DNA of 64,000 nucleotides from Streptomyces sp. A2-16 (GTDB lineage Bacteria; Actinomycetota; Actinomycetes; Streptomycetales; Streptomycetaceae), in assembly GCF_018128905.1 (NCBI RefSeq), contig NZ_CP063808.1:124001-188000 (forward strand), given 5' to 3'. This document shows, one piece after another, positions 7,379 through 15,057 of this stretch (position 1 is the stretch's first letter; each line of letters starts with the position of its first letter). The position numbers and the translations under genes were made by a program. The notes beneath the pieces were generated by a model. That model was not told the origin of the DNA and made no database searches. It saw nothing but the letters and a program-made list of their open reading frames with translations.

Positions 7379-8668
7379 ATGGAGATACGTTCCGCGACCG
7401 ATGAGGACTTCGACGTCTTCGTCGACACCGTCCATGCCGCGTTCGGGCTCTTTCCGGGGACCCCGACCGACGGCGGCGGCCTGTGGTGGTCGGCCCTCGA
7501 GAAGGACCGCTGCCTGCTCGCCCGCGCGGCGGACGGACGGCCCGTGGGTACCGCCGCCGCGTACCCCTTCGAACTCACCCTGCCCGGTGAGTCCCTCGTC
7601 CCGGTCCCCGGGGTGACCGCCGTCGGCGTCCTTCCCTCGCACCGGCGCCGGGGCGTGCTCACGGCGATGATGCGGCATCAGCTGGCCGAGACGCGGGACC
7701 GCGGGGAGTTCCTCTCCGTGCTGCTGGCTTCCCAGGCCACGATCTACGGCAGGTTCGGCTACGGACCGGCGACGTACACGACGAAGCTGACGGTGCAGCG
7801 CCACGAGGCCGACTTCGCCGCGCCCCGGGCACGCGCGGCGGCCGACACCGAGTCGCCCGGCCCGGCCGCGAGCTCGGAGGACGGATCGCACGACGGATCC
7901 CGCGACGGATCGCACGACGGATCCCGCGACGGCTCGGTCGAGGTGCTGCGGCGGGCCGAGTGCGGCGAGATCCTGGAGGAGGTCTACGACCGGTACCGCC
8001 GCACCCGTCCCGGCGCGCTGTCCCGGCCGCACCGCTGGTGGGCCCTGCGCGCGGGGCAGCCCCCGATCTCGCCGGCGCCGCGCTACATCGCGGTCCACCG
8101 CGACGCGGACGGCGTCCCGGACGGCTACGCCAGCTACTCGGTCGACTCCGGCACCCTGACGGTCGACGAGACCATCGCCTGCGACGACACCGTCTTCACG
8201 GCCCTGGCCCGGTTCGTCCTGGAGCACGACCTGGTCACCAAGGTCGTGTTCAAGCAGGTCCCGCCCGATCACCCCCTGCGCTGGCAGCTGGCGGACTTCC
8301 GCGGCGGCAAGGTGAGCGACGAGTCGGACTGGCTCTGGGTGCGGCTGCTGGACGTGCCGCGTGCGCTGACCGCGCGCGCCTGGTTCACGGACGGGGAACT
8401 CGTCCTCGACGTGACGGACCCGTTCCTCGGCGAGCACGGCCGCCACCTGCTGACCGTCCGCGACGGCAAGGCCGACTGCGTCCCCACCGACCGGGAGCCC
8501 GACCTGTCCCTGGACGTGCGCGACCTGGGCTCGGTCTACCTCGGCGGCACCGCCCCGAGCACACTCGTGCGCGCCGGCCACATCCGGGCCCACCACCCGT
8601 CCGCGGCCCCCCTCGCCGACGCCCTCTTCCGCACCGACCGCCCGCCGCACTGCCTGCACTGGTTCTGA
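7379..8668 (+). CDS. Eis-like GNAT N-acetyltransferase
   Basis: 429 aa. The N-terminal GNAT domain (residues ~1-150) has the acetyl-CoA loop VGVLPSHRRRGVLTAMMRHQL; a second, degenerate GNAT domain and a C-terminal sterol-carrier-like domain follow, the three-part layout of the Eis family, which acetylates amines such as aminoglycosides and lysine side chains using acetyl-CoA. The C-terminal HCLHWF ends in the aromatic carboxyl terminus typical of the family (the terminal carboxylate is catalytic in Eis). Between domains there is an inserted repetitive tract (HDGSRDGS units, residues ~170-183). ATG 7379 follows GAGGAGG by 7 bases. Confidence 0.9.
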   Translation: MEIRSATDEDFDVFVDTVHAAFGLFPGTPTDGGGLWWSALEKDRCLLARAADGRPVGTAAAYPFELTLPGESLVPVPGVTAVGVLPSHRRRGVLTAMMRHQLAETRDRGEFLSVLLASQATIYGRFGYGPATYTTKLTVQRHEADFAAPRARAAADTESPGPAASSEDGSHDGSRDGSHDGSRDGSVEVLRRAECGEILEEVYDRYRRTRPGALSRPHRWWALRAGQPPISPAPRYIAVHRDADGVPDGYASYSVDSGTLTVDETIACDDTVFTALARFVLEHDLVTKVVFKQVPPDHPLRWQLADFRGGKVSDESDWLWVRLLDVPRALTARAWFTDGELVLDVTDPFLGEHGRHLLTVRDGKADCVPTDREPDLSLDVRDLGSVYLGGTAPSTLVRAGHIRAHHPSAAPLADALFRTDRPPHCLHWF

Positions 8669-8717
8669 CCGCCCCGGGTCGGCCGCAGCCACGAGGTGGG
8701 GCAACTTTTGTCTCCCG

Positions 8718-9407
8718 ATGGTCCACGCCGACGTACCGGGCCGATACGGTCCCGGTGTGTCGGAGTCGTTGTGGGAGACCGCACTCGGGGACTGGTACGG
8801 GCCGGCCACTCCCCTGATGCAGAGGACTCGGGCGTACGGTCCGAACAGGCGCGGTGAGATCGTGCTGCGCCGTTGGCTGCGTGTGCTGGCGGCGCGTTCC
8901 GTCGCCGCGGGCTTCGCCGTCATGGGGGTGCTCGTCGCGTTCCACGCGGTCGGCGTTCCTCCGCGGCGCCCGCAGGACTCGGGGTTCGGCTCGGCCGTCT
9001 GCTTCGTCATGGCTGCCGTGCTCTGGCACTTCTCCCTGCTCCGTCTGGTGCTGCGGCCCGGCGAGATCGTTCGTTACGGCGTGTTCCGTCACGTGGTCGT
9101 GCCATGCGCGGCCGTGGAACGGATCCGTCGATCCTCGACAGGGCGGGGAAACACCCTGAAGCTGAAGACGTACGGCGGCCAGACGGTGGCCCTGTACTGG
9201 TTCGACGGATCTCTGTGGGACGCCCTCTTCGACTTCTCGAAGGTGTGCGAGGACGCCCTGCGCGCCCACGTCCGCGACGGCGCCCGCGGGCATCCGGAGG
9301 ATCGGCGCGCGTTCCGCTGGAGTCCCAACCGTTCGTCCGCCGCCGCAGCGCTGTGGGCCGCCGCCGTGGTGGCTTCCGCGTTCGGCATCGCGATGCTGCG
9401 GGGCTGA
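8718..9407 (+). CDS. Membrane protein with PH-like domain, hypothetical
   Basis: 229 aa if started at ATG 8718; GTG 8757 is an equally plausible start because a TA-rich -10-like element (GATACGGT) precedes it, which would give a leaderless 216-aa product. Two hydrophobic segments (residues ~65-85 and ~95-112) are followed by a beta-rich stretch (VLRPGEIVRYGVFRHVVVPCAAVERI, then TLKLKTYGGQTVALYWF), typical of small bacterial PH domains, and a last membrane segment at the C-terminus. Function unknown; it stands alone between the acetyltransferase and the accessory patch. Confidence 0.75.
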   Translation: MVHADVPGRYGPGVSESLWETALGDWYGPATPLMQRTRAYGPNRRGEIVLRRWLRVLAARSVAAGFAVMGVLVAFHAVGVPPRRPQDSGFGSAVCFVMAAVLWHFSLLRLVLRPGEIVRYGVFRHVVVPCAAVERIRRSSTGRGNTLKLKTYGGQTVALYWFDGSLWDALFDFSKVCEDALRAHVRDGARGHPEDRRAFRWSPNRSSAAAALWAAAVVASAFGIAMLRG

Positions 9408-9475
9408 CGAAGACCGTGCGCCGTCCGGCGCTGCCGGTGGACTCGTCGGCGTAGGGGAGGATGCAGGAGAGTGCC

Positions 9476-10069
9476 ATGGATCGAGAGCGCGGCGGGGTGG
9501 GGATGGGGCCCGAGGAATCCGAGCCCGTGGTCGGCATTGCCAAGCCGACGGGCCAGAAAGCACGTGAAGCCTGGGGTGCAGAGGCGTACTCGATCCTCGT
9601 AGGCGTAGCGCAGACGTACCACGCGGTGATCACTTACAAGGAGCTGGCGGAAGAGATCCAGAGTCGGACGGGAATCCGGACCAGGACCCTCCTGCACAAC
9701 TGGATCGGTCCGGTCCTGGGCTGGGTGGTGCGTGAAGCCGATCGCCGCGGCGATCCACCGCTGACAGCGCTGGTGGTCCACACGGGCGACGGCAAAGTGG
9801 GCAGCGGATACAAGGAAGTTCTGGCGGTCGCCGGAGAGCCCCCGGTGGACGACGAACTGGAGCGTGAGCACCACGCTGCCGACGCCCGCCTTGCTTGCTA
9901 CCGTCACTTCGGGGCAACCATGCCGCCCGATGGCGGTGTGGCGGCTTTGGCTCCCAGACTGCAAGCCACTGTCGAACGCCGCCGCGAGCGCACCGACAAG
10001 CCCGCCCAGATCTGTGAGCGCTGCTTCGTCCAACTGCCTTCGACGGGCCTATGTGATTCGTGCGGATAG
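9476..10069 (+). CDS. Hypothetical protein with C-terminal zinc-ribbon motif
   Basis: 197 aa. The N-terminal half contains a winged-helix-like segment (residues ~35-100: ITYKELAEEIQSRTG, then GPVLGWVV) reminiscent of the DNA-binding end of alkyltransferase-like proteins; the C-terminus ends in two CxxC pairs (CERC ... CDSC) that should bind zinc. AGGAGA lies 6-8 bases before ATG 9476, which favours it over the in-frame ATG at 9461. GC content and codon choice are lower than in neighbouring genes, suggesting an acquired gene. A DNA-associated role is inferred only. Confidence 0.7.
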   Translation: MDRERGGVGMGPEESEPVVGIAKPTGQKAREAWGAEAYSILVGVAQTYHAVITYKELAEEIQSRTGIRTRTLLHNWIGPVLGWVVREADRRGDPPLTALVVHTGDGKVGSGYKEVLAVAGEPPVDDELEREHHAADARLACYRHFGATMPPDGGVAALAPRLQATVERRRERTDKPAQICERCFVQLPSTGLCDSCG

Positions 10070-10161
10070 CCGACGGCGCGCTCGATGCGGTTCCGGCACA
10101 GCTGGGAGAGCAGCGCTGCAGGAGTTTGATCCGGGCGCGGCCCAGAGGCGTTGAGTCCGGG

Positions 10162-10332
10162 CTAGCGCTTCTTGCGGATCCTGCGCTTCTTCTCTTTGGC
10201 TTCCTTCTCCTTGCGTTGCGCCACACCGTAGGCAGACCACGGTCCCTGATGGACTGGACACCGGGAGGTGCCGCCTACCACCTTCCGCTGACATCGACCG
10301 CCTGTCTTGGTCGGAGCACCACACTTGGCCAC
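10162..10332 (-). CDS. Small Cys/His zinc-binding protein with basic tail
   Basis: 56 aa from GTG 10332, which has GGAGGGG 8 bases upstream. The frame extends upstream to 10455 but that part lacks a ribosome site. The protein has a C-x8-C-x9-C-x2-H arrangement (KCGAPTKTGGRC ... RCPVH) typical of a tiny zinc-binding domain seen in actinobacterial plasmid/phage-type proteins (DUF5763-like), then a highly basic tail (KEKEAKEKKRRIRKKR), suggesting nucleic-acid binding. It is convergent with the zinc-ribbon gene at 9476; together they form a low-GC accessory patch. Confidence 0.7.
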   Translation of the reverse strand: MAKCGAPTKTGGRCQRKVVGGTSRCPVHQGPWSAYGVAQRKEKEAKEKKRRIRKKR

Positions 10333-10488
10333 GCTGCTTCCCCCTCCGGTCGCGACACGCACTACGTGGAGCTCCAGGAACCGTGGCTCGGCTTTCGCCG
10401 ACAGGGAAGGCGCGTGCCGGGTCGCCGGTTGCGCGCGGGCGCACGTCGACGCCATCAGCGGGGTAAGCCGCGCTCATGTGGCGCCAGT

Positions 10489-10953
10489 TCAAGCGCTGAC
10501 CTGGGCGAATGGCGGTAACTCGTCGCGCTTCTCCGGGATGTCCAGTTCCGCCCATACCGTCTTGCCGACCGTGAGCTTCTCCACCGCCCAACGACCGGCC
10601 AGGACGCGGACGATGAGCAGGCCCCGGCCGAACTGGTCGTCGGGGTGGGGTGGTCGGGTACCGGGGAGGCGTTCGCCTCTCGGGTCGGTCACCGCGACGC
10701 GGAGGGCGGTGGCGGTGAGGGACGTCTCGACGCGGAAGAGGCGGTCTCGTAGACAGCCGTGGAGCAACGCGTTCGTGCACAACTCGCTTGCCAGCAAAGC
10801 CGCGTCGCCGGCGAGGGCGGGATGGCCCCAGTCGACGGCGAGTCCGGCGACGTGTCTGCGGGCGAGGGTGACGCTGCGCGGGTACGGGGTGTAACTGACC
10901 TCGTCGTGGCGGTCGTAGGACTTGGGAGGGCGGGGAGGGCAGGAGTCGGTCAC
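10489..10953 (-). CDS. HATPase-type anti-sigma/regulatory ATP-binding protein
   Basis: 154 aa. A RsbW/SpoIIAB-like GHKL ATPase fold: ASELCTNALLHG (N box) near residue 60, VTDPRGE (G1-like) near 95 and FGRGLLIVRVLAGRW (G2 box) near 115. These small kinases bind sigma or anti-anti-sigma factors; in Streptomyces many are paired with XRE-DUF5753 and DUF397 proteins, as here (genes at 11170 and 12055). GTG 10953 has AGGAGG upstream. It is divergent from the XRE gene across a 216-bp control region. Confidence 0.9.
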   Translation of the reverse strand: MTDSCPPRPPKSYDRHDEVSYTPYPRSVTLARRHVAGLAVDWGHPALAGDAALLASELCTNALLHGCLRDRLFRVETSLTATALRVAVTDPRGERLPGTRPPHPDDQFGRGLLIVRVLAGRWAVEKLTVGKTVWAELDIPEKRDELPPFAQVSA

Positions 10954-11169
10954 GGAGTCCTCCTGGGTGTGGGGAGTCGCGGTGGCTTCGCCGTGCGGAC
11001 AGCACGGTGCTCTTCCGTCAAATGGTTGCCTTTAGTGGCCGATCGAGTACTGACGGTAGTGGCGCGCTCGCTGTATGCGCAAGCAGTCTCGGGGAAATAT
11101 GTCTCCTGTGTGGCTTGTGTTGTCGCTCCGGTGAACCGCACACTGGCCGCGACCAGGAGGTGACCCGAG

Positions 11170-12051
11170 GTGTCCACAGGCCAGTTCACGCGCGGAACGC
11201 GCGTATCCACCGTCCTCGCGCGCAAGTTGGGCGGTGAACTGCTGAGGCTCCGGGACCGGGCCGGCCTGACCCAGCCGCAGGCTGCGGAGGCGCTGTCGGC
11301 GACGGCCGCCAAGGTGGCCAAGATGGAGCGCGGGTGGGTCCCGTTCCGCGATCCCGACATCAAGACCCTGTGCGAGCTGTACGGCGTGACCGACCCGAAG
11401 CCCCTGGAGCGGCTGTTGAGCCTCGCCAGGACCGACCGGGAGCGCCGCAAGGCCAAGGGGTGGTGGAACCAGTACCCCGAGTTGCGTTCTCTGGTGGAGT
11501 ACGTGGCCCTGGAGGACATCGCGACCGGCGTCCGGACCTGGCAGGGGGCCTTCGTCCCGGGCCTGTTGCAGACGCCGGACTACGCCAGGGCGCTGGCGAT
11601 CGGCAACGCCGACTGGGACGAGCCGGGGGAGATCGAGCGGTTCGTGGAGGCGAAGGTCGCCCGGCAGGGGCGGTTGACGGACAGCAGTCCGCTCGACCTG
11701 TGGGCCGTTGTCGGAGAGGGGGCGCTACGCCAACTGGTCGGCGGGCGTGAGGTCATGCGGAGCCAGCTGGCGCACCTGGTCGAGGCCTCTCGGCTGCCCA
11801 ACGTCAAACTTCAGGTGGTTCCGTTCCTCGCGGGCTCCCACCCCGGCATGACCAGTGCCTTCAGCGTCGTCTCCTTCGCCGAACCCGGCGCGATGGACGT
11901 GGTCTACATGGACACGACCTCGTCTACGCTGTGGCTGGAGAGCGAGGCGGACGCCGCCCGTCACAACAACAAGTTCGAGCGGATCGCAAGGAACGGACTC
12001 GCCCTTCAGGATTCCGTCGAGCTGATCGAACGCATCCGCAAGGAGCTGTGA
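11170..12051 (+). CDS. XRE-family regulator with DUF5753
   Basis: 293 aa. The helix-turn-helix occupies residues ~15-70 (LRDRAGLTQPQAAEAL), and the rest is DUF5753, the putative ligand-binding region of the WhiJ/BldB-type Streptomyces regulators (motif TWQGAFVPGLLQTPDYARA near residue 120). GTG 11170 has AGGAGGTGA about 8 bases upstream. The DUF397 gene follows after 3 bases, and the divergent HATPase gene completes the usual three-gene developmental-type regulatory set. Such sets are numerous paralogues in Streptomyces and tune differentiation; the specific target here is unknown. Confidence 0.93.
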   Translation: MSTGQFTRGTRVSTVLARKLGGELLRLRDRAGLTQPQAAEALSATAAKVAKMERGWVPFRDPDIKTLCELYGVTDPKPLERLLSLARTDRERRKAKGWWNQYPELRSLVEYVALEDIATGVRTWQGAFVPGLLQTPDYARALAIGNADWDEPGEIERFVEAKVARQGRLTDSSPLDLWAVVGEGALRQLVGGREVMRSQLAHLVEASRLPNVKLQVVPFLAGSHPGMTSAFSVVSFAEPGAMDVVYMDTTSSTLWLESEADAARHNNKFERIARNGLALQDSVELIERIRKEL

Positions 12052-12054
12052 ACC

Positions 12055-12240
12055 GTGCCGCACTTCGAGTTCGCCAAGTCCAGCCACAGCAGCGGCAACG
12101 GCGAGTGCGTCGAAGTCGCCCGCAATCGTCCCGGCACCGTCGCCGTCCGCGACTCCAAGGCCCCCCACGGCCCGATACTCCACGTCGTCCCCGACACCTG
12201 GACCACCTTCATACGGTCCCTGGACCGCACGCGCTCCTGA
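12055..12240 (+). CDS. DUF397 family protein
   Basis: 61 aa. Carries the DUF397 hallmarks: FAKSSHSSGNGECVEVA near the N-terminus and VAVRDSKAPHGPILHV in the middle. It starts at a GTG 3 bases after the stop of the XRE-DUF5753 gene, so the two are surely cotranscribed. These small proteins are partners of the XRE regulators in Streptomyces. Confidence 0.93.
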   Translation: MPHFEFAKSSHSSGNGECVEVARNRPGTVAVRDSKAPHGPILHVVPDTWTTFIRSLDRTRS

Positions 12241-12248
12241 CCGGATCC

Positions 12249-12596
12249 TCAGGGCACCTGCCCCAACAGCCCCCGTACCTCCTCGTCCACCACCCGGTAC
12301 CGCACCACGCGGCCCTCCTTCTCGCCCGCCACGACCCCGGCGGCCCGCAGCAGCCGTAGCGCCTGCGACACGGCCGGGTCGTTCATGCCGGTCGCGATCG
12401 CGAGGTCGGAGACGGCCAGTGGGCCGGTCCGGTGCAGGGCGAGGAGGAGGGACAGGCGGTTCGGGTCGGCGAGGAGGGCGAAGCGGTCGGACCAGGTGCG
12501 GACGTGTCCCGGGTCGCCGATCGCGGCGATCGCGTCGCACACCCGGTGCCCGTCGATGGTGCGGCGGTCGGCTCGGTCGGCCGGGACGAGGTGCAT
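12249..12596 (-). CDS. ArsR/SmtB-family metal-responsive repressor
   Basis: 115 aa from ATG 12596, which has GAGGA 7 bases upstream; the frame is open to 12650 but without a ribosome site. Winged-helix DNA-binding core: FALLADPNRLSLLLALHRTG, then LAIATGMNDPAVSQALRLLRAAGVV and a wing with VRYRVVDEEV. His and Asp residues at the N-terminus (MHLVPADRADRRTIDGH) could form a metal site like those of NmtR/KmtR. It is divergent from the NiCoT transporter at 12909, so it probably senses nickel or cobalt and represses its own promoter and perhaps the transporter. Convergent with DUF397, 8 bases apart. Confidence 0.88.
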   Translation of the reverse strand: MHLVPADRADRRTIDGHRVCDAIAAIGDPGHVRTWSDRFALLADPNRLSLLLALHRTGPLAVSDLAIATGMNDPAVSQALRLLRAAGVVAGEKEGRVVRYRVVDEEVRGLLGQVP

Positions 12597-12650
12597 GGGC
12601 TCATCCTCGCAGGCACGCGCGAGACGCGGCCGCCCTGTGTGATCTTCCAT

Positions 12651-12662
12651 ACCTGCGCAGGT
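12651..12662. promoter_or_regulatory. Perfect 12-bp palindrome, candidate ArsR operator
   Basis: ACCTGCGCAGGT is a perfect dyad 55 bases upstream of the ArsR start and upstream of the riboswitch leader of the transporter; a related half (GCAGCTATGCAGG) follows at 12665. Position fits binding by the adjacent ArsR protein. This is a prediction from symmetry and location only. Confidence 0.45.
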
Positions 12663-12699
12663 GTGCAGCTATGCAGGAGACCCGGCCCCCGCCTACGGT

Positions 12700-12885
12700 G
12701 GGCGGGCCGTGGTGCTCGGGAAGCCGGTGACGACCCCTCAAGGGTCCAGTCCGGTGCGGCCCTCGCCACTGTGATCGGGAAGTGTCCGTGCCCTTGAAGC
12801 CACTGGTCGCACGACTGGGAAGGCAGGCGCGCACACGCACGACCCGTAAGCCAGGAGACCGGCCACGGCACGTCAGGAACTGATC
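12700..12885 (+). promoter_or_regulatory. Cobalamin (AdoCbl) riboswitch
   Basis: Conserved riboswitch blocks occur in order: GGTGCTCGGGAAGCCGGTG (12711-), CAGTCCGGTGCGGCCCTCGC (12747-), CCACTGTGA, GCCACTG, CTGGGAAGGC, and a perfect B12 box AGCCAGGAGACCGGCC at 12849-12864. It ends about 25 bases before the start of the NiCoT gene, so it should shut off transporter expression when cobalamin is plentiful. This points to cobalt, the B12 metal, as a physiological substrate. Confidence 0.95.
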
Positions 12886-12908
12886 CACGAGGTGCTGGAG
12901 CTGACCGT

Positions 12909-14006
12909 ATGACCGAACCTGCCCTGGCCGACACCGCCGCCGACTCCTCCTTCCGCTGGCGGCGCGAGGACACCGTGAAGACGGTCGGTCTGATGGCCGC
13001 GATAGCCGCCCTGCACGTCCTCGCGTTCGGCATCCTCTTCCTTCTCGTCGTCCCGGGGCACTACGAGGTCGGAGACAAGGCCTTCGGCATCGGTCTCGGC
13101 ATCACCGCCTACACCCTCGGCATGCGGCACGCCTTCGACGCCGACCACATCGCCGCGATCGACAACACCACCCGCAAGCTGATGGCCGACGGCAAGCGGC
13201 CGGTGTCGGTGGGGTTCTGGTTCGCGCTCGGCCACTCCAGCGTCGTCGTGCTGCTGGCCGCGCTCATCGCGGGCGGCACCCAGCTCGCCGGCAAGGTCAT
13301 GAACGAGGGCTCCAGCACCCACCAGGTCCTGGGTTTCCTCGGTACGACGATCTCCGGCACGTTCCTCTACCTCATCGCCGCCCTCAACCTGGTCGCCCTG
13401 CTGGGCATCCTGAAGGTCTTCCGGGCCATGCGGGCGGGGTCGTACGACGAGAAGGAGCTGGAGCAGCACCTGGATTCCCGGGGCTTCATGAACCGGATCC
13501 TCGGGCGGCTCACCAGGTCCATCACCCGGCCGGGGCAGATGTACCCGCTGGGCTTCCTGTTCGGGCTCGGCTTCGACACGGCCACCGAGGTCACGCTCAT
13601 GGTGATGGCCGGGTCGGGCGCGGCGGCCGGACTCCCCTGGTACGCGATCCTCTGCCTCCCCCTCCTCTTCGCCGCCGGCATGAGCCTGTTCGACACCCTC
13701 GACGGCACCTTCATGAACTTCGCCTACCAGTGGGCCTTCTCCAACCCGGTGCGCAAGGTCTTCTACAACCTCGCCATCACCGGGCTGTCCATCGCGGTCG
13801 CCTTCTTCATCGGCACGATCGAGCTCGTCGGAGTGCTGCACGACAAGTTCGACCTCACCGACGCCCTCACCACCTGGATCGCCGACATCGACCTCGACAA
13901 CGTCGGCTACGTCATCGTCGGCCTGTTCGTGGTGGTGTGGGCGGCGGCGATCGCCTACTGGCGGCTCGCGAAGGTGGAGCAGCGGTGGGGCGTCAGCGGC
14001 TCCTGA
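12909..14006 (+). CDS. NiCoT-family nickel/cobalt transporter
   Basis: 365 aa, eight predicted membrane helices. The signature of the HoxN/NixA/NhlF family, H-A-F-D-A-D-H (residues 74-80, metal pathway), is intact, as are GHSSVV near residue 110 and LGFDTATEVT near 222. Members import Ni2+ and/or Co2+ by secondary transport. A cobalamin riboswitch directly upstream argues for cobalt supply to B12 synthesis; the divergent ArsR gene suggests metal-responsive control as well. It starts at ATG 12909, seven bases after GGAG. Confidence 0.95.
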   Translation: MTEPALADTAADSSFRWRREDTVKTVGLMAAIAALHVLAFGILFLLVVPGHYEVGDKAFGIGLGITAYTLGMRHAFDADHIAAIDNTTRKLMADGKRPVSVGFWFALGHSSVVVLLAALIAGGTQLAGKVMNEGSSTHQVLGFLGTTISGTFLYLIAALNLVALLGILKVFRAMRAGSYDEKELEQHLDSRGFMNRILGRLTRSITRPGQMYPLGFLFGLGFDTATEVTLMVMAGSGAAAGLPWYAILCLPLLFAAGMSLFDTLDGTFMNFAYQWAFSNPVRKVFYNLAITGLSIAVAFFIGTIELVGVLHDKFDLTDALTTWIADIDLDNVGYVIVGLFVVVWAAAIAYWRLAKVEQRWGVSGS

Positions 14007-14032
14007 GGGCCGTGACGTCGGGGAGCGGGTGA

Positions 14033-15013
14033 CTAGACCCCCTCCACCGCCGTCAGCCACAGCTTCACGTACCGCTCCACGTCCACGTCCAGGCCCACGT
14101 CCACGAGGGTCACTTCGCGTCCGCCCTCGTGGATCTCGGACTCACCGGGACGGCGGCGGCGGTCGACGACGGTCTGGCCGCGGGTCGGGCCGGGGGTCAA
14201 CGAGACCTCCACCGGGAGGAGTTCGGTGGTCAGGCCACCCGGGTCGACGACCGCGCACACCGCGCCCGCGTCGCCGAGACCGCCGGTGGGGGTGGGGTCG
14301 CCGGAGGTGGCCGGGTCGCGGTGGGCGAGGAGTTCGCCGGCCATGCGGAGGCTGGGTTCCGAACTCGCCCTCAGGCGCTGGACGTCGGCGGCCGGGACGA
14401 CGACCCGCTCGAAGACGTCCAGGCCGTACATCGTGATCGGCACCCCCGCGGTGAGCAGTACAGCGGCCGCCTCGGGGTCGTGCCAGACGTTGAACTCGGC
14501 GACCGGTGTGGCGTTCCCGGTCGCCACCGCGCCGCCCATGAACACGATCCGCTCGATGTTGCGCACCACCTCGGGGTGGGTGCGCAGCAACAGGGCGATG
14601 TTCGTCAGCGGCGCGGTGGGGACGAGGGTGACCGGCCTGGGCGAGGCGAGGATCTCCCGCCTGAGCAGGGTCACCGCGTCCACGTCCACCGCCACCCGGG
14701 TCGGCGCGGGCAGCCCCAGATCGCCCATGCCGTCGGCGCCGTGCACATGCTGTGCGGTGCGCACCGGCTCGAGCAGCGGCCGGGCGGCGCCCCGGGCGAC
14801 CGGGATGTCCCCGGCCCCGGCCTGCTCCAGCACGGTCAGTGTGTTGCGGACCACCCCGTCGACGTCGGTGTTCCCGGCGACACAGGTGACCGCGCGCAGG
14901 TCGATGCCCGGATGACGTACGGCGAACAGCAGGGCCAGGGCGTCATCGACACCGGTGTCGCAGTCGATGATCACCGGGATGGGCTGTCCGGTCACGGCGG
15001 GTCCTTTCGTCAC
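14033..15013 (-). CDS. Inosine/uridine-preferring nucleoside hydrolase
   Basis: 326 aa, cytoplasmic. The calcium/ribose-binding signature DCDTGVDDA begins at residue 17, and TAPLTNIALLL and MGGAVATGNATPVAEFNVWHDPEAA follow in order; the last contains the conserved Asn-Asp pair of the IunH family. It hydrolyses the N-glycosidic bond of ribonucleosides in purine/pyrimidine salvage. It lies 44 bases downstream of the threonyl-tRNA synthetase paralogue in the same direction and may be read through from it; the gap contains three GGCGTACG words. Confidence 0.93.
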   Translation of the reverse strand: MTKGPAVTGQPIPVIIDCDTGVDDALALLFAVRHPGIDLRAVTCVAGNTDVDGVVRNTLTVLEQAGAGDIPVARGAARPLLEPVRTAQHVHGADGMGDLGLPAPTRVAVDVDAVTLLRREILASPRPVTLVPTAPLTNIALLLRTHPEVVRNIERIVFMGGAVATGNATPVAEFNVWHDPEAAAVLLTAGVPITMYGLDVFERVVVPAADVQRLRASSEPSLRMAGELLAHRDPATSGDPTPTGGLGDAGAVCAVVDPGGLTTELLPVEVSLTPGPTRGQTVVDRRRRPGESEIHEGGREVTLVDVGLDVDVERYVKLWLTAVEGV

Positions 15014-15057
15014 TGGCGTACGGCCTCGGCGTACGTCGCCGGCGTACGGATCCGACC

